Source: Microbacterium oleivorans
GTDB taxonomy: Bacteria; Actinomycetota; Actinomycetes; Actinomycetales; Microbacteriaceae
NCBI RefSeq assembly: GCF_001644225.1
Contig: NZ_LSTV01000005.1
Coordinates: forward strand, 398,387-462,386
Length of the DNA: 64,000 nt
Direction: 5' to 3'
Of this stretch, positions 36,100 through 42,971 are shown piece after piece. The translations under genes were made by a program, and so were the position numbers. The first letter of the stretch is position 1; every line of letters begins with the position of its first letter. The notes beneath the pieces were generated by a model. The model saw nothing but the letters and a program-made list of their open reading frames with translations, searched no databases and was not told the origin of the DNA.

Positions 36100-36291
36100 T
36101 CAATGGTCGGTGCGCTTCAGCGACCTGCTGGAATCCGCCGAGTCTGGATCGACGCCCGGCTCGACCTTCTCGATGGGCACCGCCGCATCGTCCTCGACCG
36201 CCTTCTTGACCGCATCCATCGGGTCCTCGTCCGGGAGTGCACCTCCGGGGATCGGCTTGTCCGACTCGGTGTGCTGCGCGTCGTGGTCCAT
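36100..36291 (-). CDS. small acidic hypothetical protein
   Basis: A 63-residue, strongly acidic protein (DPMDAVKKAVEDDA, EKVEPGVDPDSAD) with no membrane segment. A good ribosome site (AGAGGAGC) precedes the ATG, which supports a real gene. It resembles small stress-type proteins in composition only; no function can be given. Confidence 0.65.
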   Translation of the reverse strand: MDHDAQHTESDKPIPGGALPDEDPMDAVKKAVEDDAAVPIEKVEPGVDPDSADSSRSLKRTDH

Positions 36292-36674
36292 GACTGCTCC
36301 TCTCGTCGAGGTCCCGACGTTACGGAGACGCCGGGCCGCAGGGCAGGGGCTTGCACAGGTGAGGCCCCGGCGATAAGCCCGATCGCCGGGGCCCGGTGTA
36401 AGCGCGGGAGAAAAATCGGTGACCCGAACACCTCTCGTCTCGACCGTCCGCCTACGTACCTTGCACCGTCAACGCTAGGCGAGCGCACCTGACGTGCCGG
36501 GGGCATTGACGCCGCATCCCGGCGTCTGCTACTCGCCCCGGCTAACCCTCGGTCCCGGCGGTGTCAAGCCCCTCGGCGCGCGCCCTGCTCGGAGCGATGG
36601 TGAGACCCGCGAGGCGGTCAGCTCGCGGCAGATCGACGAAGATCTGCGAACACGCTACATCCGGAGGTGCGACC
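36292..36674. other. 383-bp intergenic region
   Basis: No supported gene. It holds a 12-bp stem hairpin at 36363-36393 and a possible promoter, TTGACG (36506-36511) with TACTCG (36530-36535) 18 nt later, pointing to the next small gene. Short open frames here have no ribosome site. Confidence 0.5.
36363..36393. terminator. terminator-like hairpin
   Basis: GGCCCCGGCGAT (36363-36374) pairs with ATCGCCGGGGCC (36382-36393) around a 7-nt loop. Confidence 0.5.
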
Positions 36675-36965
36675 GTGAGTGAGGATCCCCGCGGGCGATT
36701 GATCCTCGAGCCGCTGTCCGCGTCGGCGTGGCGGCTCTGCGACGCGACGGCGGCGGCGTCCGACGCCGCCCATCTGATCGCGTACGTCGAGGCCGCCGAC
36801 GACGGCGGGTACGACGTCACCTGGGTCTTCTGCGGTCGTGGGACGGGGTGGTACCCCACCGTGGACGAGCTGCTGCGCGGGGCGATCCGTTACCTCGCGG
36901 CAGCCGCGCCCCGCCGCGCCAAGCCGAAGCCGATCGCGCACCGTCCGCCGCTGGCGGCTCTGTAG
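36675..36965 (+). CDS. small hypothetical protein
   Basis: A 96-residue protein starting at GTG 36675, with GGAGGTG 6 nt upstream deciding the start. It contains LIAYVEAADDGGYDVTWVF and CGRGTGWYPTVDELL, then a basic Pro-rich tail (RRAKPKPIAHRPP). Not recognised. It is the first of a run of small genes ahead of dps. Confidence 0.65.
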   Translation: MSEDPRGRLILEPLSASAWRLCDATAAASDAAHLIAYVEAADDGGYDVTWVFCGRGTGWYPTVDELLRGAIRYLAAAAPRRAKPKPIAHRPPLAAL

Positions 36966-37063
36966 GGGCTAATCGCCTCATCGCCGGCTGTCAAGGTCGT
37001 GACTCCGCGGACGATCCGGCGCATGCTGGGTCTCCGATGTCCGTCCGAGGCCGAGGAGAACCG

Positions 37064-37381
37064 ATGAACCGCATCGACATCTCGTACGGCGGCCAGTGGT
37101 ACAGCATCGGCAATCGCACCCTCGACGAGGTCCATCAGGAGATCCAGGAGGGGGTGGACGCAGGGCAGCATTGGCTCGCCGTCAACGACGGGGAGGGCAG
37201 CCCCCGGCCCGCCTACCTCTTCATCACCCCGGGTGTTCCGATCGCCGTCATTCCCGTACCGGAGCCGCAGGACCCGCCCACCGACGGCCAGGCGCCGGCG
37301 TTCGACGACCCCGACCCCGACGGTTTGCCGCCGTTCTGGCGCGGCCCCCGCATCCATCCGGATCGGCAGCGGTCCGTCTGA
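37064..37381 (+). CDS. small hypothetical protein
   Basis: A 105-residue protein with GAGGAGA before the ATG. The first 70 residues look globular (IDISYGGQWYSIGNRTLDEV, LFITPGVPIAVIPV), and the tail is Pro/Asp-rich. Some resemblance to short proteins that carry an effect on substrate loading cannot be tested. Function unknown. Confidence 0.7.
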   Translation: MNRIDISYGGQWYSIGNRTLDEVHQEIQEGVDAGQHWLAVNDGEGSPRPAYLFITPGVPIAVIPVPEPQDPPTDGQAPAFDDPDPDGLPPFWRGPRIHPDRQRSV

Positions 37382-37451
37382 GTTCTATCCCCGGTGCCGG
37401 TGGCGGTCAAGGGGATGACACCTGGGCCGCCCGGTGCGCAGACTGTCCTGC

Positions 37452-37682
37452 ATGAGCGACGCCATCGATCCCCGTGAAGGGGTCCAGTCCGGCCCCTCGA
37501 TGTCACAGAACCCCGCGGATGCCGCGCAGAAGATCGACGGCATCATCGTGCAGTGCCAGGCCGACCTCGCCGGGCAGGAGGGCGCGGACGTGCGCCTGCT
37601 GCTGGAGCGCCGACTGCAGGACGCCGGTTTGACGCTCTCCGACGAGGAGATGACCGCCGCCGTGGCGCGCCTGGGCGCGTGA
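37452..37682 (+). CDS. small hypothetical protein
   Basis: A 76-residue protein, mainly helical and acidic (DAAQKIDGIIVQCQADLAGQ, LERRLQDAGLTLSDEEM). No clear ribosome site precedes ATG 37452; ATG 37500 is an alternative start. Placed between another small gene and dps. Function unknown. Confidence 0.6.
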   Translation: MSDAIDPREGVQSGPSMSQNPADAAQKIDGIIVQCQADLAGQEGADVRLLLERRLQDAGLTLSDEEMTAAVARLGA

Positions 37683-37793
37683 GCCCGGCCGCCCGGCTAT
37701 CACCGGGGCCGCCGGCGGCGCAACCCGATGTCGTCTGCGGCGACGCGGACGTAGCGTGACAGTCGACCCCGTTCCGAGAAAGAAGGATGTGTC

Positions 37794-38351
37794 ATGACGA
37801 CAACCCAGACGAAGTCCGCGACCTCGGCGACCCGCAACAAGCGTCGCCCCGCCAAGTCGGGTGCGCAGCTGACGGAGGAGCAGAATGCGGAGCGCGGCTT
37901 CACCGCGTCGCAGAAGCTCAGTGACAACCTGCAGGCGGTCCTCGTCGACCTCCTGGAGCTGTCGATCCAGGGTAAGCAGGCGCACTGGAACGTGGTCGGC
38001 AAGAACTTCCGCGACACGCACCTGCAGCTCGACGAGATCATCGACGCAGCCCGGGAGTTCAGCGACACCGTGGCCGAGCGCATGCGCGCCCTGCACGCCG
38101 TCCCCGACGGCCGCAGCGACACCGTCGCCGAGACTACGACGCTGCCCGAGTTCCCCCACGGCGAGGTGTTGACCTCGGACGTCATCGACCTCGTGACCGA
38201 GCGCCTCGAGGCGACCATCTCGACGTGCCGCGACGTGCACGACGAGGTCGACGAGGAGGACCCGACGAGCGCCGACATCCTGCACGGCATCCTCGAGAGC
38301 CTCGAGCAGTTCGCCTGGATGATCAGTGCGGAGAACCGCACTCCTCGATGA
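37794..38351 (+). CDS. dps: Dps-family ferritin-like DNA-protection protein
   Basis: A 185-residue miniferritin. The ferroxidase motif KQAHWNVVGKNFRDTHLQLD is intact and DEVDEEDPTSADIL completes the site. A Lys/Arg-rich N-terminal tail of about 25 residues (NKRRPAKSG) could bind [14 protein letters not shown] precedes the ATG. It protects DNA from iron and peroxide; adjacent Mn-catalase and DUF7882 genes suggest a stress set. Confidence 0.95.
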   Translation: MTTTQTKSATSATRNKRRPAKSGAQLTEEQNAERGFTASQKLSDNLQAVLVDLLELSIQGKQAHWNVVGKNFRDTHLQLDEIIDAAREFSDTVAERMRALHAVPDGRSDTVAETTTLPEFPHGEVLTSDVIDLVTERLEATISTCRDVHDEVDEEDPTSADILHGILESLEQFAWMISAENRTPR

Positions 38352-38383
38352 TCCTTCGACGAGAGCTTCCGTCGACGGCCGCG

Positions 38384-38713
38384 TCACTCCGTGACGTGGC
38401 CGTCGCGGTCGTCGTGGAACATCTCCGGCATGAGTTGGATGCCGCCGGAGGAGTTGGCGGATGCCGCCAGTTCCTCGATCCACTCGCGGCTGAGCGCGGG
38501 CGGCTCGGGCTCGTCGAACACGAAACGCAGAGGGATGGCGGGGTGCAGCCAGATGGTGGTGCGTCCCTGCGGCGAGTTCTCGGGGTGCTGCCACGAGACG
38601 GTGAAGCTCTCGGAACGCCGGAGCTTGGTCGCGATCACGATCTTCAGGTGAGCGAGCGCGCGATCTGCGATCCGGATGGGCATCGCCGAGCTGCCGTAGT
38701 AGATCACACCCAT
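38384..38713 (-). CDS. DUF7882 family small protein (paralogue 3)
   Basis: A 109-residue protein starting MGVIYYGSS, with the family core ALAHLKIVIATKLRRSESF, TIWLHPAIPLRFVFDE and ASANSSGGIQLMPE. The minus-strand -10 box TATGGT (38725-38720) lies 6 nt before the ATG, so the mRNA is leaderless. It is divergent from paralogue 4, only 61 bp apart. Function unknown. Confidence 0.87.
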   Translation of the reverse strand: MGVIYYGSSAMPIRIADRALAHLKIVIATKLRRSESFTVSWQHPENSPQGRTTIWLHPAIPLRFVFDEPEPPALSREWIEELAASANSSGGIQLMPEMFHDDRDGHVTE

Positions 38714-38774
38714 GGGGCCACCATAATGGGAGATGTCCGTCGCGACTCCGCGATGACACGAGGAGGGGACGGCA

Positions 38775-39098
38775 GTGGGCAAGTTCATCTATGAGGATTC
38801 CATCAAGGTGGACTTCGAAGACCGCACCCTGGCTCACCTGCAGCAGGTCATCGGCAACAAGCTGCGCCGCGGCGAGTCCTTCCACTTCACGTGGCGCGAC
38901 GACAGGAGCATCGGCGAGGGCCGCACGTCCGTCTGGCTCCACCCCCACGCGTCGCTCGTCTTCAAGTACTACGGCAGCCGTCAGTCGCGCATCAATCGCG
39001 CGTGGTCCGAGGCCCTGATGTACGCCGCCAACTCGCCGGCCGGTCTGCACCTGGTCCCCGAGCCCGCCGATCCCGGTGAGGCGGAGAGCTCTGCCTGA
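38775..39098 (+). CDS. DUF7882 family small protein (paralogue 4)
   Basis: A 107-residue protein beginning MGKFIYEDSIKVDFEDRTLA, the most typical family member here, with IGNKLRRGESFHFTWRDD, VWLHPHASLVFKYYGSR and YAANSPAGLHLVPEP. GTG start after GAGGAGGGGA. It overlaps the pncC-like gene by 23 bases, so the two are co-transcribed. Confidence 0.88.
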   Translation: MGKFIYEDSIKVDFEDRTLAHLQQVIGNKLRRGESFHFTWRDDRSIGEGRTSVWLHPHASLVFKYYGSRQSRINRAWSEALMYAANSPAGLHLVPEPADPGEAESSA

Positions 39099-39564
39099 TC
39101 TCGTCGAACGCATCGCCGACGCGGCAGGCCGCGTCGGGGTGGTCTGCGCGGTCGCCGAATCCCTCACGAGCGGGCGTCTGGCGGCCGAGGTCGGGCGCGG
39201 CCCGTCCGCCCAGGACTGGTTCGCGGGCGGGGTCGTCGCGTATCAGGTGCGCGTCAAGGAGGAGGTCCTGGGCCTCGAACCCGGAACCGATCCCTGCTCG
39301 CCCGAGTGCGCAGAGCAGCTCGCACGCGGGGTCCGGGCCCTGCTGAACGCGGATGTCGCCGTGTCGACGACGGGCGTCGGCGGACCGGACGCCCAGGACG
39401 GGCACGCTCCGGGCACCGTCTACCTCGGCTGGGCGACGGCGGATGCCGCCGGCCACGAGCTCGTGCGGTTCGACGGGGATCCCGTCGAGGTGATCGACCA
39501 GGCGGTCGGGGCTGCGCTGGCCCTGCTGCTGCAGACCGTCGAGGCGACGCGCGCGGACGGGTGA
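39076..39564 (+). CDS. CinA C-terminal-type nicotinamide-nucleotide amidohydrolase
   Basis: A 162-residue PncC-type enzyme that deamidates NMN to nicotinic acid mononucleotide. Features: AESLTSGRLAAEVGRGPSAQ with the catalytic Ser, AYQVRVKEEVLGL and STTGVGGPDAQDGHAPGTVY. Only the C-terminal CinA domain is present, as usual for stand-alone forms. GTG start within the DUF7882 gene. A later start is possible. Confidence 0.9.
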   Translation: MRRRALPDLVERIADAAGRVGVVCAVAESLTSGRLAAEVGRGPSAQDWFAGGVVAYQVRVKEEVLGLEPGTDPCSPECAEQLARGVRALLNADVAVSTTGVGGPDAQDGHAPGTVYLGWATADAAGHELVRFDGDPVEVIDQAVGAALALLLQTVEATRADG

Positions 39565-39596
39565 CGGGCGCGGCATCCGTGGCGTCCGCACAAGAA

Positions 39597-39634
39597 GCCG
39601 CCCCGCGCCGTGGGGGGTCGGCGAGCGGGGCGGC
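39597..39634. terminator. terminator-like hairpin
   Basis: GCCGCCCCGC (39597-39606) pairs with GCGGGGCGGC (39625-39634) around an 18-nt loop, between convergent genes. Confidence 0.5.
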
Positions 39635-39652
39635 AGGGGGGAGCCTGTGGGG

Positions 39653-39751
39653 TCACACCAGCAGGGGCGGACTCCCGAAGCGTTCGGTGAAGTCGGCAGC
39701 GAGGGCGTCCTCGTAGGCGTCCGCCTCGTCGATCAAGTCGGGGTGACTCAT
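39653..39751 (-). CDS. 32-residue hypothetical peptide coupled to a DUF7882 gene
   Basis: An acidic peptide (DLIDEADAYEDALAADFTER then FGSPPLLV). Its ATG overlaps the stop of paralogue 5 (ATGA), the same coupling as elsewhere in the window, which is the main evidence that it is translated. Not recognised. Confidence 0.5.
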   Translation of the reverse strand: MSHPDLIDEADAYEDALAADFTERFGSPPLLV

Positions 39752-40101
39752 GCGGCGGCCACCGGGCGACGAGTCTCAGGACGGGCGGCGGTGATCTCGG
39801 GGATGTCGAGATCGGCATCGAGGACGAGTCCTCCGTTGGAGGTGGCCTGGTCGGCCATTTCACGCAGCGTCGCGGGGTTCAGGGGGATCGCCGCGGCCTG
39901 GTCGTAGACGAAGCGCAGCGGGATGGCGGGCTGGAACCAGAGGGTCGTACGGCCCTCGCCCTCCCCTCCGGTGCCCTTCCACGAGACGACGAAGCTCTCG
40001 CTGCGCCGCAGCTTGGTCGTCGCCACGGCGGCGAGGTGAGCGAGGATGCGGTCCGGCATGACGATGGGGGAATCGACGTTCCCGTAGTAGAGGCTTCCCA
40101 T
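39748..40101 (-). CDS. DUF7882 family small protein (paralogue 5)
   Basis: A 117-residue protein starting MGSLYYGNVDSPI, with ILAHLAAVATTKLRRSESF, TLWFQPAIPLRFVYDQ and TSNGGLVLDADL. It is closest to paralogue 3 and has an extra ~15-residue C-terminal tail. AGGAGA lies just before the ATG. It is probably the middle gene of a three-gene minus-strand unit. Function unknown. Confidence 0.87.
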   Translation of the reverse strand: MGSLYYGNVDSPIVMPDRILAHLAAVATTKLRRSESFVVSWKGTGGEGEGRTTLWFQPAIPLRFVYDQAAAIPLNPATLREMADQATSNGGLVLDADLDIPEITAARPETRRPVAAA

Positions 40102-40134
40102 GACGTTCTCCTGGTGTGGGTCGTGGTGAGGGGG

Positions 40135-40290
40135 TCAGTGGTGGGCCGGCCGGGCCGTAGACCGGTGGGGCCGCTGTCGTGAAAGCGAATCGAGGATGAG
40201 CGCCCTCCAGCCCGTCCGCTGCTCGGGGATGAGAGCGACCCCGAGTGCCGTGAAGGGCGCCGGGATGGGGTGTGAGGGTGTAGGTGTCAT
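40135..40290 (-). CDS. 51-residue hypothetical peptide
   Basis: A small frame with AGGAACGG before the ATG, reading MTPTPSHPIPAPFTALGVAL then a basic tail (SRQRPHRSTARP). It lies directly upstream of paralogue 5 on the same strand and below an AT-rich divergent promoter region. Coding status is moderate; not recognised. Confidence 0.4.
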   Translation of the reverse strand: MTPTPSHPIPAPFTALGVALIPEQRTGWRALILDSLSRQRPHRSTARPAHH

Positions 40291-40412
40291 CGTTCCGTTC
40301 CTGAATTACTAGCTAAACAATACATCTAGTAGATTTCACATCTCTTGTCTATCATTGATTCCGAGAAGGACAAGAACTGTCACAGATTCGGACATGTAAG
40401 GTGGTGAAGTCG
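40291..40412. promoter_or_regulatory. AT-rich divergent control region with inverted repeat
   Basis: This is among the most AT-rich stretches of the window. It holds an inverted repeat ACTAG (40308-40312) / CTAGT (40326-40330) and CTTGTC (40344-40349) / GACAAG (40369-40374). Such sites often bind MarR proteins, and a MarR gene lies 250 bp downstream. Binding is inferred. Confidence 0.45.
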
Positions 40413-40625
40413 ATGGAGGTGCTCGACTCGTACGGCTCCGTGGACGTCAGCGACACCGTCGCGACGTGGCACGAGGTCGAGGCGGGCTTCTGGGTCGGCA
40501 ACACCCACGGCGCGTTCCTCGGAACCGTCGAACAGAATCCCGCGGGATGGATCGCCCGAGATCACACCGGCGGGTTCGTGGGGAAGTATCCGGACGCGGC
40601 TGAGGCTCGGGCGGCGATCGGATGA
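40413..40625 (+). CDS. small hypothetical protein
   Basis: A 70-residue protein (GSVDVSDTVATWHEVEAGFW, GWIARDHTGGFVGKYPDAAE) that looks like a small beta-rich domain. AAGGTGG 8 nt before ATG 40413 decides the start; GTG 40401 is the alternative. It sits 33 bp ahead of the MarR gene and may be co-transcribed. Not recognised. Confidence 0.65.
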   Translation: MEVLDSYGSVDVSDTVATWHEVEAGFWVGNTHGAFLGTVEQNPAGWIARDHTGGFVGKYPDAAEARAAIG

Positions 40626-40658
40626 TGTTGGACACCCGTCACGAGCCGAGGAGTTGAC

Positions 40659-41165
40659 ATGCCTCAGTCCATCGTGCGACACGAGCACACGCACCTCTAC
40701 GCCGCGCAGCCCAAGACCAACGCGGGCCGCGAGCTGAGCAGCGCCATCCTCGAGCTCCGTCATGCCGAGCAGGTCCAGGCGGACCGTTCCCAGCGCATCT
40801 CCGGCCTCGGCGGCATCGACCTCGCCGCCCTCCGCTATCTCGTGCAGGCGCGGCGTGAGGAGCGGGAGGTCAGCCCGAAGGACCTCATCGTGATGCTCGG
40901 GACCTCCAGTGCCACCGTCACCAACGTGATCGAGCGACTCGTGAGCAAGGGCTACGTCATCCGGGAGCAGCACCCTTCGGACCGGCGTGCCCACTATCTC
41001 GTGCCGACGGAGACCGCAGCCGATCTCGTCGACGAGGTCTACGGCGCCCACCACGGCGCCGTCGTCTCGGTCATCGACAGTCTCGACGAGCAGGCCGCGA
41101 CCGTCACGGCTGACACCATCCGCCGCATCGCCGCAGCGCTCGACGAGCTCGCCCGTCGCGGCTGA
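40659..41165 (+). CDS. MarR-family transcriptional regulator
   Basis: A 168-residue winged-helix regulator. LAALRYLVQARREEREVSPK and LIVMLGTSSATVTNVIERLV form the HTH. The wing is GYVIREQHPSDRRAHYLVP. GAGGAG precedes the ATG. Probable targets are the AT-rich region just upstream and the divergent small-protein/DUF7882 unit. Confidence 0.92.
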   Translation: MPQSIVRHEHTHLYAAQPKTNAGRELSSAILELRHAEQVQADRSQRISGLGGIDLAALRYLVQARREEREVSPKDLIVMLGTSSATVTNVIERLVSKGYVIREQHPSDRRAHYLVPTETAADLVDEVYGAHHGAVVSVIDSLDEQAATVTADTIRRIAAALDELARRG

Positions 41166-41168
41166 CCA

Positions 41169-41186
41169 CGACCCTCGAGGGGGTCG
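41169..41186. terminator. terminator hairpin between convergent genes
   Basis: CGACCC (41169-41174) pairs with GGGTCG (41181-41186). Confidence 0.45.
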
Positions 41187-41195
41187 CGGCTCTTC

Positions 41196-41747
41196 TCAGA
41201 TGACGGTGTCCGGCCCCAACCGGTGCCACGTGCGGTTGTGGTAGACGAGCGGCGACGTCGAGTCGCGCGAGATGTTCGCCTGCAGGGCGTGCGCGGCGAT
41301 GACCGTCGAACCGCCGGCATCCATCCGGTCGATCACGGCGCACCGCACCCAGGCTCGCACCCCGTGATAGACCGCTTCACCGGTGACCAGGCGCGACCAC
41401 GGCAGCTCCGCGAAGCGGTCGATTCCGCTCGTCGCGCCGATCTCGGCGAGGCGCAGGTCGTCGGCGTCCAGCAGGTGGACGACGAGCGTCTCGGCTGCGG
41501 CGAGCACGGGCGCCGCCGACGACTGCGACGACACCGAGAAGATCAGGAGCGGGGGATCGGCGCTCACCGACGACACGGATGTCGCCGTGAGCGCGACCGG
41601 GCCGCTCCCGGCATCCGCGGTGATCACGGCGACACCGCCCGGGTGCCCCCGGAAGACGGCCTTGAACTCCTCGGGCGAGAGCGACTCGCCGAGCCCGGAC
41701 GCGGCGAGTCCGTGATCGTCCGAAGCGGCGTGTGCGGGAGAAGTCAT
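41196..41747 (-). CDS. flavin reductase-family protein
   Basis: A 183-residue FMN-binding split-barrel protein of the flavin reductase-like family. Family motifs are FRGHPGGVAVITAD, ALTATSVSSVSADPPLLIFS and SPLVYHNRTWHRLG. It would supply reduced flavin to a monooxygenase, but none is adjacent. Convergent with the MarR gene. Confidence 0.9.
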   Translation of the reverse strand: MTSPAHAASDDHGLAASGLGESLSPEEFKAVFRGHPGGVAVITADAGSGPVALTATSVSSVSADPPLLIFSVSSQSSAAPVLAAAETLVVHLLDADDLRLAEIGATSGIDRFAELPWSRLVTGEAVYHGVRAWVRCAVIDRMDAGGSTVIAAHALQANISRDSTSPLVYHNRTWHRLGPDTVI

Positions 41748-41857
41748 ACCTCGAACCTACGATCACGCGGACGGGGGGAGGGTCATGTGTCCGAACCTTT
41801 CGTCCTGTTGCGCCGGATGACGACGAGAGCGGACGGACACGGATGCCGGGTGTCCGG

Positions 41858-41863
41858 TATCAT
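41858..41863 (+). promoter_or_regulatory. -10 box of the cysteine leader and transsulfuration genes
   Basis: TATCAT lies exactly 6 nt before the GTG of the 9-codon Cys-Cys leader peptide, the same spacing as other leaderless starts in this window. Confidence 0.65.
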
Positions 41864-41869
41864 GGCGGG

Positions 41870-41899
41870 GTGCTGACCCTTCGCTGTTGTCGTCGCTGA
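41870..41899 (+). CDS. leaderless 9-aa cysteine-responsive leader peptide
   Basis: The frame GTG-CTG-ACC-CTT-CGC-TGT-TGT-CGT-CGC-TGA encodes MLTLRCCRR. The start follows a TATCAT -10 box by 6 nt, and a 6-bp stem hairpin begins 1 nt after the stop. Leaderless polycysteine short reading frames upstream of sulfur-metabolism genes are known in mycobacteria as cysteine-responsive attenuators. This one precedes the cystathionine beta-synthase gene by 79 nt. Stalling at the Cys codons as the sensor is inferred by analogy. Confidence 0.75.
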   Translation: MLTLRCCRR

Positions 41900-41900
41900 C

Positions 41901-41916
41901 CGCCGGTTACCCGGCG
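41901..41916 (+). promoter_or_regulatory. hairpin after the cysteine leader peptide
   Basis: CGCCGG (41901-41906), loop TTAC, CCGGCG (41911-41916). It directly follows the leader stop codon, so a ribosome stalled at the Cys codons would change its folding. Confidence 0.5.
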
Positions 41917-41978
41917 ATTCCCGCGACCCCATCAGCTTCCGCGCCTCTGTGAGCGCGGCATCCCGTCAGGAAGAATCC

Positions 41979-42971
41979 GTGCGTTACGCCAGCTCCATCG
42001 CCGACCTCGTCGGCAACACCCCTCTCGTCCGTCTGAACTCCGTCACCGAGGGCATCGCCGCCACGGTCCTCGCCAAGGTGGAGTACTTCAACCCGGGCAG
42101 CTCGGCGAAGGACCGCATCGCGCGGAACATCATCGACGCCGCCGAGCGCGACGGGCACCTGAAACCCGGCGGCACGATCGTCGAGCCCACGAGCGGCAAC
42201 ACCGGGGTGGGGCTCGCGCTCGTCGCGCTGCAGCGCGGGTACCGCATGATCTTCGTCGTGCCCGACAAGTTCGCCGGCGAGAAGGTCGCGGTGCTGAAGG
42301 CGTACGGGGCCGAGATCGTCATGACGCCCACGAGCGTCCCGCCCGAGCATCCCGATTCCTACTACAGCGTGTCGGACCGGCTCGCCGCCGAGATCCCCGG
42401 CGCCTTCAAGCCCAACCAATTCGCGAACCTCCACGGACCGCGCGGCCACTACGAGACCACCGGCCCCGAGATCTGGCGCGACACCGACGGCCGGGTCACG
42501 CACTTCGTGGCGGGCGTGGGCACCGGCGGCACCATCAGCGGGACGGGGCGGTTCCTCAAGGAGGCAAGCTCGGGAGCGGTCACCGTGGTCGGCGCCGACC
42601 CGGAGGGCTCGATCTACTCCGGCGGCGACATCCACGGCTACCTCGTCGAAGGGGTCGGCGAGGACTTCATGCCCGCGACCTTCGACCCGACCGTCGTCGA
42701 CCGCTACGAGAGGGTGGGCGACGCCGAGTCGTTCGCGATGACCCGTCGCCTCGCGCGCGAGGAGGGTCTGCTCGTCGGCGGCTCATCGGGGATGGCGGTC
42801 GTCGCGGCGCTCCGCGTCGCACGGGACCTCCCCGCCGACGCCGTGCTCGTCGTGCTGCTGCCCGACCACGGGCGCGGCTACCTCAGCAAGATCTACGACG
42901 ACGGCTGGATGACCGACCACGGCTTCACCGTCGACACCGAAACCGAGACCACCACCGGGAGCCTCGCATGA
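41979..42971 (+). CDS. cbs: cystathionine beta-synthase (or cysteine synthase-like)
   Basis: A 330-residue fold-II PLP enzyme joining serine and homocysteine to cystathionine. The PLP lysine is in NPGSSAKDRIA, the phosphate loop is GTGGTISGTG, and TSGNTG is the substrate loop. EGVGEDFMPATFD and HGPRGHYETTGPEIW are more like cystathionine beta-synthase than CysK. The C-terminal CBS-domain pair of many actinobacterial homologues is absent. GTG 41979 follows CAGGAAG. The gene overlaps the next by 4 bases (ATGA). Confidence 0.88.
   Translation: MRYASSIADLVGNTPLVRLNSVTEGIAATVLAKVEYFNPGSSAKDRIARNIIDAAERDGHLKPGGTIVEPTSGNTGVGLALVALQRGYRMIFVVPDKFAGEKVAVLKAYGAEIVMTPTSVPPEHPDSYYSVSDRLAAEIPGAFKPNQFANLHGPRGHYETTGPEIWRDTDGRVTHFVAGVGTGGTISGTGRFLKEASSGAVTVVGADPEGSIYSGGDIHGYLVEGVGEDFMPATFDPTVVDRYERVGDAESFAMTRRLAREEGLLVGGSSGMAVVAALRVARDLPADAVLVVLLPDHGRGYLSKIYDDGWMTDHGFTVDTETETTTGSLA

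Noticed and set aside
36494..36682. 62-codon open frame in the 36.3-36.7 kb gap
   Set aside because: No ribosome site, odd composition, and it overlaps the better-supported GTG-started gene at 36675.
41864..41978. SAM-type riboswitch before cbs
   Set aside because: The leader is short and lacks the recognisable conserved core of SAM riboswitch classes. The Cys-Cys leader peptide with correct -10 spacing explains it better.
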